A stretch of DNA of 64,000 nt from an uncultured Sphingopyxis sp. (GTDB lineage: Bacteria > Pseudomonadota > Alphaproteobacteria > Sphingomonadales > Sphingomonadaceae), in contig NZ_LT598653.1 in NCBI RefSeq assembly GCF_900078365.1, forward strand, positions 3,977,501 to 4,041,500, read 5' to 3'. Under the pieces are notes generated by a model. It ran no database searches. It was given only the letters and a program-made list of their open reading frames with translations, and was not told the DNA's origin. This document shows positions 49,023 through 58,205 of the stretch, piece after piece. The first letter of the stretch is position 1; every line of letters begins with the position of its first letter. The translations under genes were made by a program, and so were the position numbers.

Positions 49023-50096
49023 TCAGCGCGCCTCCTTCACCGCGAGCGTCTTGCCGACGGCGCTGGGCCCCGGCACCTCCAGCGCGCGGCGCTGGAAGGA
49101 GGAGGAATAGGCCGCCGACCGCGCGGGCAGCAGCGGGTCGTCGGACAGCGCGACCCCGTCGGGCAATATCGTCGGGTCGAAGGTGATGTCGCGGCAGGCG
49201 CCCCGCTCTTCGGGCTCGGCGGCGGTGATGGTGAGCGTGCCTACCTGAAGCTTTTGCCGGTCCGCGGGCCACAGGATCGTCGCATCGTTCGTGGCGTCGC
49301 CGGGCGCGGCGACGGTGACGGTCATGCGCCAGCGCAGCGGCCCCTTGGCGAGGCGGGCGCCGAGATCGGTGAACAGATGGTCGGTGGGCAGCTCCGCGAG
49401 CTTTGCCTTGTCGAGCGCGCCGAACGCGGCCTCGGGCTCGAAGGCCCAGCGGACCGCGTGCGAAGCGCCCGCGCCGTCGATGAAGCGAAAGGCGTTGATG
49501 CTGTAATAAATGCTGTTGGCGAAACTGTCGGGGAGCGGCGCGGCGGCGATATAGTCCTGATAGGCGCGGGTTTCGGGATGGCGCGCGAGATAGGTCTTCA
49601 TCGCGGCGGGATCGGGCTTGCCGGTCGCGGGATCGGGGCGCGAGGCGCGCTGGAGCGCGACGAAAGCTTCGGGGGTCGCGACGGGGAAGATCGGGGTATG
49701 GTCCATCGCCAGCCGCCATATCTCGCCATCGGGCCCGGTCAGTTGCAGCGCCATCGCGCGAAAGACGTTGCGCCCGTCGGTCGCGAAGGGATCGCCGCCG
49801 CCGGTCGAGAAGCGGCCGATCGCCGCGTGGCGGCCCGAACGCAGCAGCGGCGTCCGCGATAGCGCGCCCGCCCCGCCGCTCGCCTCGAAATAACCGGTGA
49901 AGCAGACCCCCTTCGCATGGGCGCGGCGATAGCCTTCGTGCCGGCCCGCATTTGCCTCGATTACGCTGGCGATCGTTCCGCCGCCGATGCGGGGCGGGCC
50001 GATCCAGCCCGCGGCCCAGGCGAAACCGGACAGCAGCAGGATCGGCGCTGCGGCGATCGCGGCGACGGTGGCGAGGGGCGGGCGGGGGATGGTCAC
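49023..50096 (-). CDS. Catalase-related peroxidase (SrpA-like), exported
   Basis: The 357-residue product has an N-terminal membrane or signal segment (about 8-28) and a minimal catalase fold: RRAHAKGVCFTGYFEASG with His59-like region, RNVFRAMALQL and DFSFANSIYYSINAFRF-type segments. Such catalase-like proteins in Sphingomonadales are periplasmic and pair with cytochrome b561. They may be haem peroxidases. The companion gene is immediately downstream, so a two-protein redox pair is likely. Confidence 0.88.
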   Translation of the reverse strand: MTIPRPPLATVAAIAAAPILLLSGFAWAAGWIGPPRIGGGTIASVIEANAGRHEGYRRAHAKGVCFTGYFEASGGAGALSRTPLLRSGRHAAIGRFSTGGGDPFATDGRNVFRAMALQLTGPDGEIWRLAMDHTPIFPVATPEAFVALQRASRPDPATGKPDPAAMKTYLARHPETRAYQDYIAAAPLPDSFANSIYYSINAFRFIDGAGASHAVRWAFEPEAAFGALDKAKLAELPTDHLFTDLGARLAKGPLRWRMTVTVAAPGDATNDATILWPADRQKLQVGTLTITAAEPEERGACRDITFDPTILPDGVALSDDPLLPARSAAYSSSFQRRALEVPGPSAVGKTLAVKEAR

Positions 50097-50269
50097 GGCG
50101 GCGGTCCTCGATGGTTTGTCCGGGGGGAAGAAAAGGCCTTGGTCGAACGCAGTTCGTGCGGCCCGGCGTTCCGGTTACAGCCGGTTACCGGGGCCGTGCC
50201 GCGGCATTCGCAACAAAAATACTTGGGTTGGGTTGACCCCGCGCGTCCGCGCCCGTTACGCAGGACTTC

Positions 50270-51928
50270 ATGCCGCATGACACCACTCTGATCGGGACCG
50301 TCGTCGCCGGGCTCGGCGTCGCCTTCCTGATGGGCGCGCTCGCGCATCGGCTCAAAATCTCGCCGATCGCGGGCTATCTGCTCGCGGGCATCCTTGTCGG
50401 CCCCTTCACCCCGGGGTTCGTCGCCGACACGGGGCTGGCGATGCAGCTCGCCGAGATCGGCGTCATTCTGCTGATGTTCGGGGTCGGGCTCCATTTTTCG
50501 CTCAAGGACCTGCTGGCGGTGCGCAAGATCGCGGTGCCGGGGGCGATCGCGCAGATCGCGGTCGCGACCGCGCTCGGCATGATGCTCGGCCTTGGGCTCG
50601 GCTGGCCGGTCGAAGGGAGCGTCGTGTTCGGGCTGGCGCTGTCGGTCGCCTCGACCGTCGTGCTGCTGCGCGCGCTGCAGGCGCGCGACATGATCGAGAC
50701 CGAGAGGGGCCGCATCGCGGTCGGCTGGCTGATCGTCGAGGATCTCGCGATGGTGCTCGCGCTGGTGCTGCTGCCCGCGATGTTCGGCGACCGCGGCGAC
50801 GAGGGTGGCCTTGGGGGCGGCGGCGCGGCGGTGTTGCGTTCGGCGGGGATCGTGCTCGTCAAGGTGGTCGGTTTCGCCGCCTTCATGTTCCTGATCGCGC
50901 GGCGCGTACTGCCCGCGGTGCTCCACTGGGTCGCGCATTCGGGGTCGCGCGAGCTGTTCCGGCTCGCGGTGCTGGCGATCGCGCTCGGGGTCGCGTTCGG
51001 CGCGGCGGTGATCTTCGACGTGTCCTTTGCGCTCGGCGCCTTCTTCGCGGGCATGATCCTCGGCGAGACGCAATTGTCGCGGCGCGCGGCCGAGGAAACG
51101 CTGCCGCTGCGCGACGCCTTTGCCGTGCTCTTCTTCGTGTCGGTGGGGATGCTCTTCAATCCCGAGGTGCTCACCGAGCAGCCGGGGCCGGTGATCGCGA
51201 CGGTGGCGATCATCGTCGTCGGCAAGTCGCTCGCCGCTTTTGCGCTGGTCCGTGCCTTCGGCCACAAGTCGCAGACCGCGCTGACGATCTCGGTCAGCCT
51301 TGCGCAGATCGGCGAATTCTCGTTCATCCTCGCCGGGTTGGGCGTGGGGCTGAAGGTGCTCCCCGAAACCGGGCGCGACCTGATCCTCGCGGGGTCGATG
51401 CTGTCGATCCTATTCAACCCGATCCTCTTCACGCTGGCGGTGAAACGCATCCGCTCCGACGAGCCGCTTGCCGAGCAGCCCGCCGAAGCGGCGGCCGAAA
51501 CGCCCGAGCCATGCAACGCCGGCGTCGTGCTCATCGGCTATGGCCGCGTCGGCAGCCACATCGGCGGCATGATCTGCGGACGCGGCGAGGGGCTGACGGT
51601 GATCGAGGACCAGAAGGACATGGCCGCCGCCGCCGAGGCCGCGGGCGCGACGGTGATCGTCGGCGACGCGACGAAGGAGAGCATCCTGCGCCAGGCCGGG
51701 CTCGATGCGGCATCGACCCTGCTGATCGCGATTCCCGAAGGGGTCGAGGCGGGCGCGATCGTGCGGCGCGCGCGCGCGATCAACCCCAGGCTCGTCATCG
51801 TCGCGCGCGCGCATTCGGACGAGGAAGTCGCCGATCTGGTGCGGCGCGGCGCCGACCATGTCGTGATGGCCGAGCGCGAGACCGCGTCGCGCATGGCCGA
51901 GCGGGCGATGCTGACGCGGGTATCTTAA
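50270..51928 (+). CDS. ybaL: YbaL-type monovalent cation:proton antiporter (CPA2)
   Basis: The 552-residue protein has about twelve membrane helices (residues 5-385), with ISPIAGYLLAGILVGPFTPG and LVIVEDLAMVLALVLLP-type Na+/H+ exchanger motifs, and a cytoplasmic RCK N domain. The NAD-binding loop is GYGRVGSHIGG from residue 423. YbaL-like proteins move K+ or other cations and respond to the redox or nucleotide state. It lies divergent from the catalase gene. Confidence 0.94.
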   Translation: MPHDTTLIGTVVAGLGVAFLMGALAHRLKISPIAGYLLAGILVGPFTPGFVADTGLAMQLAEIGVILLMFGVGLHFSLKDLLAVRKIAVPGAIAQIAVATALGMMLGLGLGWPVEGSVVFGLALSVASTVVLLRALQARDMIETERGRIAVGWLIVEDLAMVLALVLLPAMFGDRGDEGGLGGGGAAVLRSAGIVLVKVVGFAAFMFLIARRVLPAVLHWVAHSGSRELFRLAVLAIALGVAFGAAVIFDVSFALGAFFAGMILGETQLSRRAAEETLPLRDAFAVLFFVSVGMLFNPEVLTEQPGPVIATVAIIVVGKSLAAFALVRAFGHKSQTALTISVSLAQIGEFSFILAGLGVGLKVLPETGRDLILAGSMLSILFNPILFTLAVKRIRSDEPLAEQPAEAAAETPEPCNAGVVLIGYGRVGSHIGGMICGRGEGLTVIEDQKDMAAAAEAAGATVIVGDATKESILRQAGLDAASTLLIAIPEGVEAGAIVRRARAINPRLVIVARAHSDEEVADLVRRGADHVVMAERETASRMAERAMLTRVS

Positions 51929-51929
51929 G

Positions 51930-52053
51930 CCCCTCCCCTTCAGGGGAGGGGTTGGGGTGGGGGCCATCGGCCTTGTGCAAGGCCGATGGCCCCCACCCGC
52001 TGCGACTAGGCAGCAAGCTGCCAAGTCTCCCTGCCCTCCCCTGAAGGGGAGGG
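51930..52053 (+). repeat. Composite palindromic element, copy 2 (124 bp)
   Basis: Same design and close sequence to the copy at 19318. The inner hairpin is GCCATCGGCC/GGCCGATGGC, against GCTATCGGCC/GGCCGATAGC in copy 1: a compensatory change. It starts right after the ybaL stop and ends 40 bases before recQ. Confidence 0.92.
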
Positions 52054-52092
52054 CTTGAGTTTTGTCCTGATTCCGCCCTATCGCCCTCTCCA

Positions 52093-53868
52093 ATGTCCGC
52101 CGACGCGCTCCTCCCGCTGCTCAAGTCCACCTTCGGTTTCGACGCCTTCCGCGGAAAGCAGGGCGACGTCGTCGCGCGGGTGATGGCGGGCGAGCGCACG
52201 CTGGCGGTGATGCCGACGGGGGCGGGCAAGTCGCTGACCTATCAATTGCCCGCGGTGGCGCTCGACGGCTGCGTCGTGGTCGTGTCGCCGCTGATCGCGC
52301 TGATGCACGACCAGCTGCGCGGCGCGCGCGCGGCGGGGATTCGCGCCGCCTCGCTGACCAGCGTCGACGCCGATTTCGCCGACACGCGGCAGGCGTATCG
52401 CGATGGCGCGCTCGACCTCCTCTATATCGCGCCCGAACGTGCCACCGGCGAAGGCTTCCGCGCGCTGATGGAGGCGCGCAGCCCCGCGCTGTTCGCGATC
52501 GACGAAGCGCATTGCGTCAGCGAATGGGGGCATGATTTCCGGCCCGACTATCGCTTGCTCCGGCCTTTGCTCGACGCCTTTCCCTCGGTGCCGCGGCTTG
52601 CCCTGACGGCAACGGCGGACAAGCATACGCGCGAGGATATTCTCCTCCAGCTCGGCATTCCGGCCGAGGGATTGGTGCTCGCGGGGTTCGACCGGCCGAA
52701 TATCCGTTACCGGGTGACGCCGCGCGTGAGCCCGGCGAAGCAGCTCACCGATTTCATCGCCGCCAATCCGGGGCCGGGGATCGTCTATTGCCCGACGCGC
52801 GACGGCACCGAGCGGATGGCGGAAAAGCTCGCCGCGGCAACGGGGCGCAGCGTTGCCGCCTATCACGCCGGGCTCGATCCCGAGCGGCGCGCGCGGGTGC
52901 AGCACGACTTCGTCGCGTCGGAGGACGGCATCGTCACCGCGACGGTCGCCTTCGGCATGGGGATCGACAAGCCCGACGTGCGCTTCGTCGCGCATGCCGG
53001 GCTGCCGAAGTCGATCGAGAGCTATTATCAGGAGACGGGGCGTGCGGGGCGCGACGGCGACCCCGCCGAGGCGCTGATGCTGTGGGGCGCGGAGGATTTC
53101 GCGCGCGCGCGGATGCGGCTCGGCGAGCTGCCCGAGGGCCGGCAAGCGAGCGAACGCGCGCGGCTCAACGCGCTCGCGGCGCTGGTCGAGACGGTCGAGT
53201 GCCGCCGCGCCTTGCTGCTGCGGCATTTCGGGGAAAACCCGCCCGGACGCTGCGGCAATTGCGACACCTGCCTCGAACCGCCGAAGCAGGTCGATGCGAG
53301 CGTGCTGGCGCAGAAATTGCTGAGCGCGGTCTATCGCACCGGGCAGAGCTTCGGCGCCGGGCATGTCGAGGCGGTGCTGACGGGGCGGAGCGACGCGCGC
53401 ATCGAAAGCCGCGGCCACGACAAATTGTCGGTGTTCGGGATCGTCGGGGGCGAGGAGGCGCGGCTGCTCCGGCCGCTCGTCCGCACGCTCGTCGCGCGCG
53501 AGGCGCTCGAGACGACCGAGCATGGCGGGCTGATGTTCGGTCCCGCGGCGCGCGCGGTGATGAAGGGCGAGGTGCCGGTGCTGATGGCCGAGCCGCCCGT
53601 GAAGCGGACGCAGCGGGCGAGTCGCGCCGATCGCGCGGCGGCGAACCCGGTCGGCGATCCGCTGTTCGAGGCGCTGCGCGCGATGCGGCGCGAGCTTGCG
53701 GCCGAGGCCGGGGTGCCGCCCTATGTGATCTTCCACGACGCGGTGCTGCGCGCGATGGCGAGCGACCGGCCCGCGACGCGAAGCGCGCTCGCGGATATTC
53801 CGGGCGTTGGCGGCAAGAAGCTCGAGGCGTGGGGCGATGCGTTTCTGAACGTGATCCGGCAGTATTGA
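52093..53868 (+). CDS. recQ: ATP-dependent DNA helicase RecQ
   Basis: The 591-residue helicase has Walker A in MPTGAGKSLTYQLPA (from about residue 40), DEAH at 137-140 in DEAHCVSEWGHDFRPDY, the RecQ zinc motif with CRRALLLRHFGE and CGNCDTC, and a C-terminal HRDC domain (about 515-591, with ALADIPGVGGKKLEAWG). It unwinds DNA 3'-5' in repair and recombination. It lies between two copies of the composite repeat. Confidence 0.97.
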   Translation: MSADALLPLLKSTFGFDAFRGKQGDVVARVMAGERTLAVMPTGAGKSLTYQLPAVALDGCVVVVSPLIALMHDQLRGARAAGIRAASLTSVDADFADTRQAYRDGALDLLYIAPERATGEGFRALMEARSPALFAIDEAHCVSEWGHDFRPDYRLLRPLLDAFPSVPRLALTATADKHTREDILLQLGIPAEGLVLAGFDRPNIRYRVTPRVSPAKQLTDFIAANPGPGIVYCPTRDGTERMAEKLAAATGRSVAAYHAGLDPERRARVQHDFVASEDGIVTATVAFGMGIDKPDVRFVAHAGLPKSIESYYQETGRAGRDGDPAEALMLWGAEDFARARMRLGELPEGRQASERARLNALAALVETVECRRALLLRHFGENPPGRCGNCDTCLEPPKQVDASVLAQKLLSAVYRTGQSFGAGHVEAVLTGRSDARIESRGHDKLSVFGIVGGEEARLLRPLVRTLVAREALETTEHGGLMFGPAARAVMKGEVPVLMAEPPVKRTQRASRADRAAANPVGDPLFEALRAMRRELAAEAGVPPYVIFHDAVLRAMASDRPATRSALADIPGVGGKKLEAWGDAFLNVIRQY

Positions 53869-53907
53869 TGGTCCGGTTTCGGCTGGAAGCGGACGTCTCC
53901 TAGTCAA

Positions 53908-54043
53908 GCCCCTCCCCTTCAGGGGAGGGGCAACGAAGACTTGGCAGCTTGCTGCCTAGTCGCAGTGGGGTGGGGGCTATCGGCCTCGCGCAAGGCCGAT
54001 AGCCCCCACCCCCCACCCCAACCCCTCCCCTGAAGGGGAGGGG
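53908..54043 (-). repeat. Composite palindromic element, copy 3 (inverted orientation)
   Basis: The same element as at 19318 and 51930 in reverse order: the GACTTGGCAGC-TT-GCTGCCTAGTCGC part now precedes the GCTATCGGCC hairpin. Extra C-rich bases (CCCACCCCCCACCCC) are present at one junction. The flanks TCAAG/CTTGA are also complementary. Confidence 0.92.
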
Positions 54044-54148
54044 CTTGATGAATCCCAACGGCCGCTCCCCACCCCAAAGCCGCCATCCCCGGCCGCATTC
54101 GCACCTTCACGCTTGTCAGCAAGCGGGCGTCGGGAGTAGATCGTCGGT

Positions 54149-54583
54149 ATGAGCGATTTTCGTCCCCTGTCCGCCCAGTTCAGCGTCGCGCCGCAGATCG
54201 GCATCGAAGATGTCGCCGAGGCCAAGGCGCAGGGCTTTGCGATGGTGGTGAACAACCGGCCCGACGGCGAGGAACCGGGGGCGCCGCAGGGCGAGCATAT
54301 CTCCACCGCCTGCGCCGCCGAAGGGCTCGCCTATGCCGCGATCCCGATCGGCCATGCGGGGTTCAGCCATGCGCAGATCGACGCGCTCGACAAATTGCTG
54401 GCGGGCGCAACGGGGCCGATCCTCGCCTATTGCCGCTCGGGCACGCGCTCGACGCATCTATGGGCGCTGGCCCGCGCGCGCGCGGGCGACGATGTCGGCG
54501 GGATCGTCGAGGCGGCGGCGAAGGCGGGCTATGACCTGACGGGGCTGCGGCCGATGCTGGACGCGCTTTCGGGGGAAAGATGA
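54149..54583 (+). CDS. TIGR01244-type phosphatase-like (sulfur transferase) protein
   Basis: The 144-residue protein has the DSP-like P-loop AYCRSGTRST (Cys96-x2-Gly-x-Arg-Ser) and VVNNRPDGEE near the N-terminus. This matches TIGR01244, often joined to the beta-lactamase-like Blh proteins of H2S detoxification. No persulfide dioxygenase is adjacent. It overlaps the next gene by 4 bases. Confidence 0.88.
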   Translation: MSDFRPLSAQFSVAPQIGIEDVAEAKAQGFAMVVNNRPDGEEPGAPQGEHISTACAAEGLAYAAIPIGHAGFSHAQIDALDKLLAGATGPILAYCRSGTRSTHLWALARARAGDDVGGIVEAAAKAGYDLTGLRPMLDALSGER

Positions 54584-54984
54584 CGGCGGTGCTCGTCCAG
54601 ACGGGCGCGTCGCTCGCCGCGGTGCTGTTCGTCGCCTGGCTGGTCGGCCGGATGGGGCTCGGCGCCGATCCGCGGATCGCGGACGACGCCCAGGCAATCC
54701 GGCTCGCCGAAGAGGCCGAGGCGGGGTTTCGCGGGATCGAGGTCGGGCGCGACCGCGCGGGCTTTGCCGCGATCGTCCGCAATGCCGAGGGGCGGATGCT
54801 GCTGGTGCGCGCGCACGGCAATCATTTCGCGGCGCGGCCGGTCGATGCCAGCGTGATCGGCCGGCTCGACAAGGAATTCCTGACATTGACGATGCCGGAG
54901 AAGACGTTCGGCGCGGTGACGTTGCAGCTGGGGAAGGATGCGGGGATGTGGGCATCGCGAATGCGGGAGATTGTTCGTGGCTGA
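54580..54984 (+). CDS. Hypothetical single-span membrane protein
   Basis: The 134-residue product has one N-terminal helix (about 7-28) and a soluble part with GFRGIEVGRDRAGFAAIVRN and LLVRAHGNHFAARPVD. It looks like a family conserved in Sphingomonadales, without known function. It overlaps the sulfur transferase-like gene by ATGA and the next gene by 8 bases. Confidence 0.65.
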   Translation: MTAVLVQTGASLAAVLFVAWLVGRMGLGADPRIADDAQAIRLAEEAEAGFRGIEVGRDRAGFAAIVRNAEGRMLLVRAHGNHFAARPVDASVIGRLDKEFLTLTMPEKTFGAVTLQLGKDAGMWASRMREIVRG

Positions 54985-55891
54985 GCTGCCCGATCCCGTC
55001 GTCTATGCGGTGCCGGGTTTCATCCTGCTGCTGATCGTCGAGATGATCGTCTCGCTGCGCCGCGACAGGAGCCGCTACGAGGCGCGCGACACGCTGACCT
55101 CGCTGATGCTCGGCACCGGCAGCCAGGTCGCGGGCGCATTCGTCGGCGCGGCGGTGATCGGCATGTCGGTGTGGGTCTATCAGTTCCGGCTGTTCGACAT
55201 CGGCATCGCATTCCGCACCTGGTGGTGGGCGTGGATCCTCTGCTTCTTCCTCGACGATCTCGCCTATTACGCCTTTCACCGCAGCGCACACCGCGTGCGC
55301 TGGTTCTGGGCGAGCCATGTCATCCATCATTCGAGCCAGCATTATAATCTGTCGACCGCGCTCCGGCAGACATGGACGGGCTTCTTCAGCCTGACCTTCC
55401 TGTTCCGCCTGCCCTTGTTCCTGATCGGCTTTCCGCCCGCGATGGTGTTCTTCTGCGCGGGCCTGAACCTGATCTATCAGTTCTGGATCCATACCGAGGC
55501 GATCGGGCGGCTGCCCAAATGGTTCGAGGCGGTGATGAACACCCCGTCGCATCATCGTGTCCATCACGGGGTGAACCCGCGCTATCTCGACGCCAATTAT
55601 GCCGGGGTTTTCATCATCTGGGACAAGATGTTCGGCAGCTTCGTTCCCGAACGCGACGATGAGCCGGTGCGTTACGGGATCGTCAAGCAACTCGGCAGCT
55701 TCAACATCCTCTGGGCCGCGGTCCATGAGTGGGTCGGGATCGCCAAGGACGTCTGGCACGCGCCGTGGAAGCACAAGCTCTCCTATATGTGGCGCGAGCC
55801 CGGCTGGAGCCACGACGGCAGCCGCGCGACGAGCGCGATGATAAAGGAACGCTGGGCGGCGGGGCGAGCGGTTGACGAGCCGGCCGGGTAG
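54977..55891 (+). CDS. Sterol desaturase/fatty acid hydroxylase family protein
   Basis: I place the start at the GTG 54977, giving 304 residues, with GGGAGA upstream. The protein has about five membrane helices and the di-iron His boxes HRSAHR, HVIHHSSQHY and HHRVHHG. It is in the fatty-acid hydroxylase superfamily, which includes sterol desaturases and carotenoid hydroxylases. The substrate is unknown. It is translationally linked with the two upstream genes. Confidence 0.93.
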   Translation: MAELPDPVVYAVPGFILLLIVEMIVSLRRDRSRYEARDTLTSLMLGTGSQVAGAFVGAAVIGMSVWVYQFRLFDIGIAFRTWWWAWILCFFLDDLAYYAFHRSAHRVRWFWASHVIHHSSQHYNLSTALRQTWTGFFSLTFLFRLPLFLIGFPPAMVFFCAGLNLIYQFWIHTEAIGRLPKWFEAVMNTPSHHRVHHGVNPRYLDANYAGVFIIWDKMFGSFVPERDDEPVRYGIVKQLGSFNILWAAVHEWVGIAKDVWHAPWKHKLSYMWREPGWSHDGSRATSAMIKERWAAGRAVDEPAG

Positions 55892-55895
55892 AGAT

Positions 55896-55972
55896 CGTCG
55901 CCCCCGCGAAGGCGGGGCCGCTATCGATGTAACGCAAGGCTGACTGCGGCCCCCGCCTTCGCGGGGGCGACG
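55896..55972. repeat. Dispersed palindrome, GTCGCCCCCGCGAAGGCGGG type
   Basis: Arms at 55896-55921 and 55946-55972 are nearly perfect complements. It lies five bases after the stop of the desaturase gene and may stabilise its mRNA. Confidence 0.88.
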
Positions 55973-56056
55973 TGTTTCTCTTGCCTCGCCCCCTAATGAC
56001 ATTCATGTAAGCACCTTGGCGACCGCCAGCAGGCGGCGCGAGGGAGAGTCGCAAGC

Positions 56057-57643
56057 ATGGAGCAATTCGACATCATCGTCATCGGCGGCGGCAGCGCGGG
56101 GAGCGCTGCGGCGGGGCGGCTTGCCGAGGGCGGCAAGCGCAGCGTCTGCCTGGTCGAGGCGGGCGGGCGCAACGACACGGTCCGCGTCAAGACGCCGGGC
56201 TTCATGCCCTTCATCCCCAAATCGTCGAATTATCGATACGAGACGGTGCCGCAGCCGGGCCTGAACGGCCGCATCGGTTACCAGCCGCGCGGCCGCGGAC
56301 TCGGCGGGTCGAGCGCGATCAATGCGATGGTCTATATTCGGGGGCATGCTTTCGATTACGACCAGTGGGCTTCTCTGGGCGCGACGGGGTGGAGCTATGC
56401 CGACGTGCTGCCTTATTTCAAGCGCGCCGAGCATAATGAGCGCGGCGCCGACGAGTTTCACGGCAGCGGCGGCCCGCTCAACGTCATGGATCAGCGCTGG
56501 CCCAATGTGACGAGCCGGCGCTTCGTCGAAAGCGCGGCTGCGCTGCAATTGCCGCGCACCGCCGATTTCAACGGTCCGAGCAACGAAGGCTTCGGCCTCT
56601 ATCAGGTGACGCAGAAGGGCGGCGAACGCTGGTCGGCGGCGCGCGCCTATGTCGAACCTTTGCGCGAACGTGGCAATTTCAAGGTGCGGACGGGCGCCTT
56701 GGTCGAGAAGATCCTGATCGAAGACGGGCGCGCGACGGGGGTGGTGATCCGGCGCGGACGCAGCCGCGAAACGCTGCGCGCGCGGGGTGGAGTGATCCTG
56801 TCGGCGGGCGCCTTCAACAGTCCGCAGATTTTGATGCTGTCGGGGATCGGGCCCGGCGCGCACCTCAGGGACAAGGGGATCGAGGTCGCGCTCGACCGCG
56901 CCGGTGTCGGCGCAAATCTGCAGGACCATATCGACTATGTGTCGAGCTGGGAGACGCGCTCGGCCGATCCGTTCGGCGACAGCGCGGGCGGCACATGGCG
57001 CATGGTCAAGGCGATCTTCGAGCATCGCCGGCATCGCACCGGGATCATGACGACCTGTTTCGCCGAGGCGGGCGGCTTCTGGAAATCGCGGCCCGACCTG
57101 CCGGCGCCCGACATTCAATATCATTTCGTCCCGGCGATGCTCGAGGATCATGGCCGCACCAAGGTGAAGGGGCATGGCTTTTCGTGCCACGCCTGCGTGC
57201 TGCGCCCCGAAAGCCGGGGGAGCGTGACGCTGGCGTCGGGCGATGCCGCCGCGGCGCCGCTGATCGATCCGGGCTTCCTGACCGACGCGCGCGACATGGC
57301 GACGCTGCGCGCGGGCGTGCGGATGATGCACCGGATCGCCGCCGCGCCGCCGCTGTCGGATTATGCGGGAGTCGACCGGCATCCGGTCGATCTCGACGAC
57401 GACGCGGCGCTCGACGCGCTGATCCGCAGCCGCGCGGACACCGTCTATCACCCCGTCGGCACGTGCCGCATGGGCAGCGACGCCGATGCGGTCGTCGATC
57501 CGGCGCTGAAGCTCAAGGGCGTCGAGGGGCTGTGGGTCGCCGATGCGAGCGTGATGCCGCGGCTGGTCAGCGGCAACACCAACGCGCCGAGCATCATGAT
57601 CGGCGAGCGCGCGGTGGATTTCGTGACGGCGGCGCTGAACTGA
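56057..57643 (+). CDS. GMC family flavoprotein oxidoreductase
   Basis: The 528-residue protein has the FAD-binding Rossmann start DIIVIGGGSAGSAAAGRLAE, the GMC signature GRGLGGSSAINAMVYIRGH and the C-terminal HPVGTCRMGSD with the catalytic His, plus NTNAPSIMIGERAVDF. It is closest to choline or alcohol dehydrogenase types. The alcohol substrate is unknown. The ATG at 56057 follows AGGGAGAGTCGC. It stands alone. Confidence 0.95.
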   Translation: MEQFDIIVIGGGSAGSAAAGRLAEGGKRSVCLVEAGGRNDTVRVKTPGFMPFIPKSSNYRYETVPQPGLNGRIGYQPRGRGLGGSSAINAMVYIRGHAFDYDQWASLGATGWSYADVLPYFKRAEHNERGADEFHGSGGPLNVMDQRWPNVTSRRFVESAAALQLPRTADFNGPSNEGFGLYQVTQKGGERWSAARAYVEPLRERGNFKVRTGALVEKILIEDGRATGVVIRRGRSRETLRARGGVILSAGAFNSPQILMLSGIGPGAHLRDKGIEVALDRAGVGANLQDHIDYVSSWETRSADPFGDSAGGTWRMVKAIFEHRRHRTGIMTTCFAEAGGFWKSRPDLPAPDIQYHFVPAMLEDHGRTKVKGHGFSCHACVLRPESRGSVTLASGDAAAAPLIDPGFLTDARDMATLRAGVRMMHRIAAAPPLSDYAGVDRHPVDLDDDAALDALIRSRADTVYHPVGTCRMGSDADAVVDPALKLKGVEGLWVADASVMPRLVSGNTNAPSIMIGERAVDFVTAALN

Positions 57644-57722
57644 GGGTGGTGCTCCATCCATCTTTTCACCCTTTCCGGGCGGCGGAATACCGCCCCCAAT
57701 GCCGCTTTTCGAACCGGCCGGC

Positions 57723-58205
57723 TCAGGAGAAGGTCAGCGACGCGAGCGCGACGATGAAGAGGAGGATCACGGCGCTGAACAGCGCCGTCAGCGCGGTGAA
57801 GAGGATCGCGCTCGAAGGGCGGCGCGGATAAAGCTCGCCGAAATCGGCTGTCGCGCCCGCGTCGCCGCCCGCGGCCTCGTCATAGGACGACTTGAGCAGC
57901 GCGGCGCTGATCGCGCTCGCCGGCACGGGCGTCAGAAATTCGCATCCGAAGCGCCTGCCCTCCGCGCGAACGACGCGCGCCGGGGCGGCGCCCAGTTCGG
58001 GCAGGACGAGCAGGAAGGTTTCGCCGAGTGCGAAGGCGGCGTCGGTCTCGATCAACAGGCCCGTTCGCGACAGGTTCCGGATGACGACCGCCGCCTCGCT
58101 TGTCGCCGATCGCGCCGCGACGTCGAGCCGCAGCGTGCGCCGCTGCGTCCGCCTGCGGTCGACGGTCGGGGCGGGTTCCGCGATATGGGCCAGCAGCGAT
58201 CTCAC
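57723..58205 (-). CDS. PilZ domain protein with C-terminal membrane helix
   Basis: The start is a GTG at 58205 with AAGGAGG five bases upstream, giving 160 residues. The PilZ c-di-GMP motif RRRTQRR begins near residue 17 and the NLSRTGLLIET stretch near residue 43 gives the D/N-x-S-x-x-G part. A hydrophobic helix at about 135-157 near the C-terminus suggests a membrane anchor. It is divergent from the giant adhesin gene and is a candidate to link c-di-GMP to its secretion or display. Confidence 0.9.
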   Translation of the reverse strand: MRSLLAHIAEPAPTVDRRRTQRRTLRLDVAARSATSEAAVVIRNLSRTGLLIETDAAFALGETFLLVLPELGAAPARVVRAEGRRFGCEFLTPVPASAISAALLKSSYDEAAGGDAGATADFGELYPRRPSSAILFTALTALFSAVILLFIVALASLTFS

